Positions 59,123 through 64,000 of a DNA stretch of 64,000 bases are shown here, piece after piece. The stretch is from NCBI GenBank assembly GCA_022773585.1, contig JALEZZ010000009.1, forward strand, positions 46,340 to 110,339, read 5' to 3'. The notes below the pieces were generated by a model that saw only the letters and a program-made list of their open reading frames with translations, searched no databases and was not told the origin of the DNA. Origin of the DNA: Selenomonas sp. (GTDB lineage Bacteria; Bacillota; Negativicutes; Selenomonadales; Selenomonadaceae). A program made the translations under genes and the position numbers. Positions within the stretch are counted from its first letter, which is position 1. Each line of letters opens with the position of its first letter.

Positions 59123-61951
59123 TCATTCCACCATCCGCAATTTCAAAAACTCAATATGTCCGACAACTTTGATGGGGATGGCCTTCTCCCCTTCCATGCA
59201 TTCCAATTCAATCCGATCATGATGATTGAGCAGCCATCCATTCCCTGCCCCCAATGGAATCAAGAGCTTCCCCTGTCCAAAATTCATCTGGAAGAAATGC
59301 TGTCTCCCAGCATCATCGGTCCAGAGGACCTTGAGCATCCTCCCTGGATTATCCAGTTTCATCATAAGATACTTTCCATATGGACCATGAGGTGTCAGAA
59401 AAAGGCATTCTCCCTCTTTTGGTGATAATCCATATTGTGAGAACGGTTGTTCCAGTTCCAATTCCAAGTAGAGAAAATCTGACTGATCCCCATCAATCGC
59501 TTCATGCAGGCCAAGAAATGCTGCCTCATTTGTCAAGGTAACATCATAATTTACCGAGACATCCGAGAAATTCTTGCGCAACGATTTCATGGAAAGACCT
59601 GTAGCCGCTGGTGCATTCAACAGATTTCGCGCTTCCGTATTTCCAGGCAAGGAAATATCCTGATTGCCTCTCTCTTGCAGTTGTTCCGGATAAAAAAGTT
59701 TGTCCTTTGCAGAGTATTGATAATTTCCTGAGGTAACAACCCAATGGTAAAGGTAGTAGTTTCCATAGGAATCAATGTCCGTTCCAATCACAGGTTTCTG
59801 CTTCTTCAGTATCTGAATAGATTCTTCAGCAGCCGCATAGCCGCGAATCGTCGCTGCCTCCAATGTTGAAACGCCAGGAATATCAAGCACATACCACTCC
59901 GCGAAATGCGGAAGAGCGAACATCGGAATCCCAGAACGAGCATATGCACCATATGTCTGCAGTTCTTCATTATATGCAGGCAACAAGAATCCCTCTCCAA
60001 TATGTGGAAAATCATGGTCTACATATACGAAATCATTCTGAACGCTCGTAAAGTTGCGCAAGGAACCCGCCGCACGATCTGGCGCCTGCCCCATGAAGGC
60101 AACACAAGCAGCAGTCATCACCAAACAGAGCTTTCTTGCAGGTGCGTCTGCATGCCGCATGATATAGAGAAAGAACAATCCTGTTGCGATAAAAAGGACA
60201 GATGTAGACCGCGCAAACAACGCACCATAATCCAGCCGCACAAAGGTATAGCTGAAAGAAACAACCGTCACGGTAATCATAAGTGTTGCCAATGCCAATC
60301 GATCCAGTTGCAACTTTTTCATCGAACGATATTCTCTGAACATACCGCACAAAAGCCATGTTCCCACCGCAGTCGGAACCATTGGAAATAAGAACCGCAC
60401 GACATCATAAAATGCCAGTCGGACTGTCCACCACGGAATGGGCTTTAAAAACCAGTCCGGCAAATCCTGGCCGAATGCTCCGATTCCATCCGCCCAGATT
60501 GTCTGAGAACTCATGGCTAACATATGCATAGCCATGCCATAAAGAAGTGGTCCCGCCAGCAAGAGCAAGCATCCCATTCCCACCCACGATAACAGTGTCT
60601 TCCTCTTCCATGCAAATGAGATTCGTGCTGTCTTCCACACCCATACATGGTAGACAACGACGGGCACAAAGCCCATGCAAACCGCTGCACCATATAATGG
60701 ATAGTAGAGGCCCAAGAAGCAGCTCGATAACAGCCACGTCATCATCATCTTCATGGGCTTGTTCAAAATTTCTGGCTGCAAAATCAAAAGAATGACAGGA
60801 AGAATCAACCATACACGATCATAGTAAGCATTCATATTAAAAAAGAGCGCAAAAAGGAAAACATAACAGTTGTTAATGAGCCGGTGCAATAGAAAAATGG
60901 TCACTCCGCCAATGCAGACCAATAGAATATTCGATGCAAGGCCATAGTTCGAAAGCGAATCATTGCCGAACACGTACAAAAATGCCCCATGAACAACGGA
61001 ATAAAAGCCAGAAACCGGCATATATTCGAGAAATGGAATCTGACCAAGTTCAAAAATCTGAGAAAACCCAAGTACATTTTCAATCAGATGATGTAAATCT
61101 GGGAGACTGTTCAGCCCTTTCGATGCATATTGATTCATTACATAGATGGTGATGCAGGTCCAGATGCTGATCCCTTCATCCAGTGAAACATTTCTGTCAA
61201 TACGGCACGCCCCCCTGTATTTACGATAACCAAAATACAAGCCAAGTCCTACAACTATGACGATGAATCCCACAGCCTGCCATGGGTCGCGAATGGTATA
61301 GATCTGATCCTGATACACGTAAATATTGTACAGAAAAGCAAAAAAGCCCAACGGAATCAGTAGTTGAGCATACAAGATACATGTCTTCAAAGCATGCGGC
61401 CAAGCTTTCAGAACCCCTAAAGCAAGCAGGAACGATAGGATAATCAAAGTATTCGTCCCAATCGAAAGCCGATACGGTAGCATCCATTCTATAAAAGCTG
61501 CAAGGCCAAACAAGGCATAATAGGCAGAAAAGAAGCCAATGACAGATTCGAGAACATTTTCCTTTTTCCAAAGAACCACAATCACCGCAAGGACTGCTGC
61601 GCAACAGAACAAAATGATCCATCTATGATAAATGAAAAAGAACACCACAACATATGCTACGAATGCAGTTGCAATATAATTTTCCTTTCGAAAAAAATGA
61701 TTGGAAAGGCTAAGGAATGTCTGTTCCCGCCCCAGCAAGCCATAAAGTCCGCCTGTAAGAATCAATGTCAATGCTACGAGAACCCATACAAGATGCATCT
61801 CCATGCTCTTATGATTCCCTGTGAACGCCGTCCATTCAACAATCACATCCGGATATGATTCTGGCGTACTGCCAAAGAGACTAAACCACACAAGAATGAC
61901 TGCGCCCAGGAGGATTGCTTCCAAGAAAAAAGCAAGGCAGATTTTTTTCAT
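59123..61951 (-). CDS. Large polytopic membrane protein, 942 residues, paralogue of 51581-54406
   Basis: Same plan as its paralogue: many membrane helices to about residue 560, then a soluble C-terminal domain. Matching landmarks are ESYPDVIVEWTAFTG, SMEMHLVWVL, ELGQIPFLEYMPVSGFYSVV, GKLLIPLGAGNGWLLNHHDR and IPIKVVGHIEFLKLRMV. The reading frame is visibly richer in A and T than the paralogue, so the two have different histories or one was acquired. The role is as uncertain as for the other copy; a GT-C like transferase is inferred from neighbours. Confidence 0.6.
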   Translation of the reverse strand: MKKICLAFFLEAILLGAVILVWFSLFGSTPESYPDVIVEWTAFTGNHKSMEMHLVWVLVALTLILTGGLYGLLGREQTFLSLSNHFFRKENYIATAFVAYVVVFFFIYHRWIILFCCAAVLAVIVVLWKKENVLESVIGFFSAYYALFGLAAFIEWMLPYRLSIGTNTLIILSFLLALGVLKAWPHALKTCILYAQLLIPLGFFAFLYNIYVYQDQIYTIRDPWQAVGFIVIVVGLGLYFGYRKYRGACRIDRNVSLDEGISIWTCITIYVMNQYASKGLNSLPDLHHLIENVLGFSQIFELGQIPFLEYMPVSGFYSVVHGAFLYVFGNDSLSNYGLASNILLVCIGGVTIFLLHRLINNCYVFLFALFFNMNAYYDRVWLILPVILLILQPEILNKPMKMMMTWLLSSCFLGLYYPLYGAAVCMGFVPVVVYHVWVWKTARISFAWKRKTLLSWVGMGCLLLLAGPLLYGMAMHMLAMSSQTIWADGIGAFGQDLPDWFLKPIPWWTVRLAFYDVVRFLFPMVPTAVGTWLLCGMFREYRSMKKLQLDRLALATLMITVTVVSFSYTFVRLDYGALFARSTSVLFIATGLFFLYIMRHADAPARKLCLVMTAACVAFMGQAPDRAAGSLRNFTSVQNDFVYVDHDFPHIGEGFLLPAYNEELQTYGAYARSGIPMFALPHFAEWYVLDIPGVSTLEAATIRGYAAAEESIQILKKQKPVIGTDIDSYGNYYLYHWVVTSGNYQYSAKDKLFYPEQLQERGNQDISLPGNTEARNLLNAPAATGLSMKSLRKNFSDVSVNYDVTLTNEAAFLGLHEAIDGDQSDFLYLELELEQPFSQYGLSPKEGECLFLTPHGPYGKYLMMKLDNPGRMLKVLWTDDAGRQHFFQMNFGQGKLLIPLGAGNGWLLNHHDRIELECMEGEKAIPIKVVGHIEFLKLRMVE

Positions 61952-61969
61952 GCTTCCGAAAGCCTTTCA

Positions 61970-63694
61970 TCAAATACGCTTTTTCGTCATTATCGCAATA
62001 TACAAAAACCCAAACAGACTAAACCACGAAATCAAGTCCGTAAGATGGAACCATGATAGTCCGCCGTACCAGACATGCACAGTTCCCGCTTCAGGTGGCA
62101 GCCAGACGCTGACCTGTCCATCTTCATCTTTCCGAACTTCATAGCTCTTTGCATTCGTCGGATCTTCCGCCGTATATCCGATATACCAAAAAATCGGCAA
62201 CTGTATCCAACCTTCCCGTCCCGCATCATACTGCAGGACGAAATCATTGGTGTTGCGCTGGACCCTGGAAAGACGTTCAGATGGATGAATTTCCCGGTCT
62301 TTGAATTTCTCCCGCATCACAGCTACTCTATCCGGATTTTCTGGATGAGCATTCAAAATGCGATCACGCGTGGGTACATCGATATAGTCTGCAAAGCCCG
62401 TAGAAAAAAAATCCAAGCCATTCAGATAATCCGATACCAAACTCCGTTCCCAAATCAGCTTTTTGTTCTGGCGCTCTTGCGGTGGAAGAGAATACGCATG
62501 GCCAGACAGCCACCAGAAATTACCGCCAAGCGAAAACAGTACGCACAAAACCGCAAGAATCCTGATTCGCATTTTTGCCAGCCCGATTGCTTCAAAGCCT
62601 CTGGCAATTGCCAAAGAGAGAAAAAACATAGGGAACACAGTCAGTCGGGATGGAAATTGCAAAATGCCACCGATGTGTCCAAGAATATGCCAAAGCCATG
62701 GTCTCGACACAATAAAAATCACGATAGCCGAGCTCACCAAGAAGAACAAAAACTCTTGAAAATGCACCCGTTTCCGATGCAGAAACATGTATCCACTTAT
62801 ACCTGCCAATACAAGGAACATACCACTCCCCATGTAGAAATCCATTTCCCGCAAGTAATAAATGTAATTATACGCTGCATCTTGTTCAGTAACATGTCGC
62901 ACCTGATAATCCATATAATGATTGAAATACAGCAACGGAGCATAAAACCAAAGAATCAGCAAGAACGTCCATAAGACTGCCTTTCCTGCAGCCCAACGAA
63001 CCTCTGGCGACTGGAATCGCCTGAGCGAGGCCAGTACCATTACCACGACCGCAAACAGCAGGAAGAACCCTGTAACGATGTGAGACAAAAAAATCCCCGT
63101 ACAAAAAAAGGCAGCCGCTATCCAATAGTGCGGATCTCTCCGAAGTGTCAGCCAGACAGAAACAATCGCGCCAGGCAAAAACGCCATTCCGAGGGGTGAA
63201 GCTGCTGCTGATGCATCATAAACCATCACAAAGCGGAACAAAAAAATCTCATAAAAAAGTGCTGCCACAGCACCCGTCTGCAAGGAGCGTGTATAAGCAG
63301 CGAATGCCCACCAGCAACAAAATACTGTCAAGATGTTGAGCATGATGAGGTACGCCTTCCAGCTGGCAAGCAACGGCACATCGATAAGACGAAGAATTGC
63401 TGGAAAATAAAGAAACACATCTGGATAGAAAATATCCGTCGGCATGCCGTACCCACCAAGCTGGAAGGGATTCACGCGGACAGGAAACTGGCCAGAAAGA
63501 AGTGCATCCTTAAGGCCTTCGATTCGCCCGAGATGAACCACGATGTCAAATCCATGGATGATATGATTCGCCGAAAAAAGTGGCCAGCTTGCCAGCAACG
63601 CTACAACAAGTAGCACGACCGCCCATAGGTATGTTTCTTTCCGATGGGACAATTGTTGGATTCTCAACTCGATCAAGCGCCTTCCTTCATCCAT
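61970..63694 (-). CDS. Polytopic membrane protein with YfhO/6-pyruvoyl-tetrahydropterin-synthase-related domain
   Basis: 574 residues with about twelve membrane helices. IIHGFDIVVHLGRIEGLKDAL, SGQFPVRVNPFQLGGYGMP and IFYPDVFLYFPAILRLI are typical of the membrane proteins annotated as PTPS-related/YfhO-like, which are thought to be GT-C transferases. An Asp in the first periplasmic loop (HGFD) is the likely catalytic place. A periplasmic domain follows, with YDAGREGWIQLPIFWYIGY. ATG 63694 has no ribosome site; TTG 63676, preceded by AAGGAAGG, may be the true start. First gene of the modification operon. Confidence 0.65.
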   Translation of the reverse strand: MDEGRRLIELRIQQLSHRKETYLWAVVLLVVALLASWPLFSANHIIHGFDIVVHLGRIEGLKDALLSGQFPVRVNPFQLGGYGMPTDIFYPDVFLYFPAILRLIDVPLLASWKAYLIMLNILTVFCCWWAFAAYTRSLQTGAVAALFYEIFLFRFVMVYDASAAASPLGMAFLPGAIVSVWLTLRRDPHYWIAAAFFCTGIFLSHIVTGFFLLFAVVVMVLASLRRFQSPEVRWAAGKAVLWTFLLILWFYAPLLYFNHYMDYQVRHVTEQDAAYNYIYYLREMDFYMGSGMFLVLAGISGYMFLHRKRVHFQEFLFFLVSSAIVIFIVSRPWLWHILGHIGGILQFPSRLTVFPMFFLSLAIARGFEAIGLAKMRIRILAVLCVLFSLGGNFWWLSGHAYSLPPQERQNKKLIWERSLVSDYLNGLDFFSTGFADYIDVPTRDRILNAHPENPDRVAVMREKFKDREIHPSERLSRVQRNTNDFVLQYDAGREGWIQLPIFWYIGYTAEDPTNAKSYEVRKDEDGQVSVWLPPEAGTVHVWYGGLSWFHLTDLISWFSLFGFLYIAIMTKKRI

Positions 63695-63732
63695 TTCAAA
63701 GTTCTACTATTAATCCTGAATTATTCAATGAG

Positions 63733-63759
63733 CAAAGGATTGATGTTCTCAATCCCTTG
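63733..63759. promoter_or_regulatory. Inverted repeat upstream of the modification operon
   Basis: CAAAGGATTGA and TCAATCCCTTG form an 11-base arm pair with one mismatch around TGTTC, 39 bases before the first gene. A convincing -35/-10 pair was not found; this could be an operator or part of one. From here to 63949 nothing else was recognised apart from a TTCAATC/GATTGAA pair near 63870. Confidence 0.35.
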
Positions 63760-63949
63760 CCATAGCTAACACGTCGCTGCTTTCCGCCGTTCACCCAATG
63801 GGTTACGGCAGAGGGTAGCAAAAAAGAGCATAACCCGCTAAAATGTTGAGTGACGAAACAAAAGGTTCAATCACAAAACTTGTGGGATTGAATAGTTTCG
63901 AAGAATAATTCATGTTGTCAAAAAAGAAGACATCCGCTAAGATGTGGAA

Positions 63950-64000
63950 ATGCATATCGACAATGTAAATCCACACAAAGGAATGTCCTCTCCATGGATT
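63950..64000 (+). CDS. Start of an unidentified plus-strand ORF (runs off the window)
   Basis: ATG 63950 opens a frame of 17 codons, MHIDNVNPHKGMSSPWI, to the window edge. Upstream is only a weak GTGGAA. The G-x-SSPWI string occurs at the start of several unrelated families (some methyltransferases and transposases), so no function is given. Confidence 0.35.
   Translation, partial: MHIDNVNPHKGMSSPWI

Noticed and set aside
63760..63949. JUMPstart/ops-like element ahead of the polysaccharide operons
   Set aside because: GC-rich motifs are present but neither strand has the conserved core GGCGGTAGCGT at the right orientation.

Overview
The window looks like chromosomal DNA from a GC-rich Firmicute with an outer membrane, most probably a Negativicutes member of the Selenomonas/Mitsuokella type. 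The basis is a Gram-positive style core (PcrA, HolA, a CBS/DRTGG manganese pyrophosphatase, a dgt-type dGTPase, many TTG and GTG starts with strong AGGAGG sites) next to envelope genes expected of a diderm: a GT9 heptosyltransferase-like enzyme, Wzx/Wzy/WbaP and a HlyB/HlyD type I secretion system. This assignment is inferred from gene content, not from a marker gene. Nearly all genes are on the minus strand.

Layout. 1-11.9 kb holds housekeeping genes: the N-terminal part of a dGTPase, an MmeI-like restriction-modification enzyme translationally coupled to it, tRNA-Lys, pcrA, a pyrophosphatase, a TtcA-like enzyme, a Fic protein under a palindromic operator, a nucleotide-sugar epimerase and holA. 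12-13.8 kb is one complete insertion sequence. 13.9-17.3 kb holds larE, a nucleosidase-like gene and a YgjP-type metallopeptidase, among two families of dispersed repeats; one family folds into long hairpins whose arms covary. 17.3-20.4 kb is a small sugar operon (glf, SDR epimerase, GtrA, rfbC).

20.8-37.6 kb is the most distinctive part. A 915-residue RTX-repeat protein with its own promoter and a structured leader is followed, after a strong terminator, by an eight-gene operon with no gap above 25 bases. The order is HlyB-like ABC transporter, HlyD adaptor, second HlyB-like transporter, then five sugar or polyol transferases, including a 956-residue fusion of glycosyltransferase, TPR-like, methyltransferase and glycosyltransferase modules. 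The order suggests that secretion and glycosylation of the RTX protein are linked, which would be a surface-glycoprotein assembly system.

37.9-63.7 kb is surface-polysaccharide territory. It has an MBOAT/AlgX-type O-acylation pair and a plus-strand island of decayed glycosyltransferase and membrane-protein genes. A Wzx/Wzy/WbaP operon follows, with its promoter at about 51.5 kb. Beyond it lies a Gtr-like modification operon: GT2, GtrA, an UPF0104 membrane protein, a small-molecule kinase, a HAD-nucleotidyltransferase fusion and two paralogous ~940-residue membrane proteins. The last 50 bases open a plus-strand ORF that cannot be identified.
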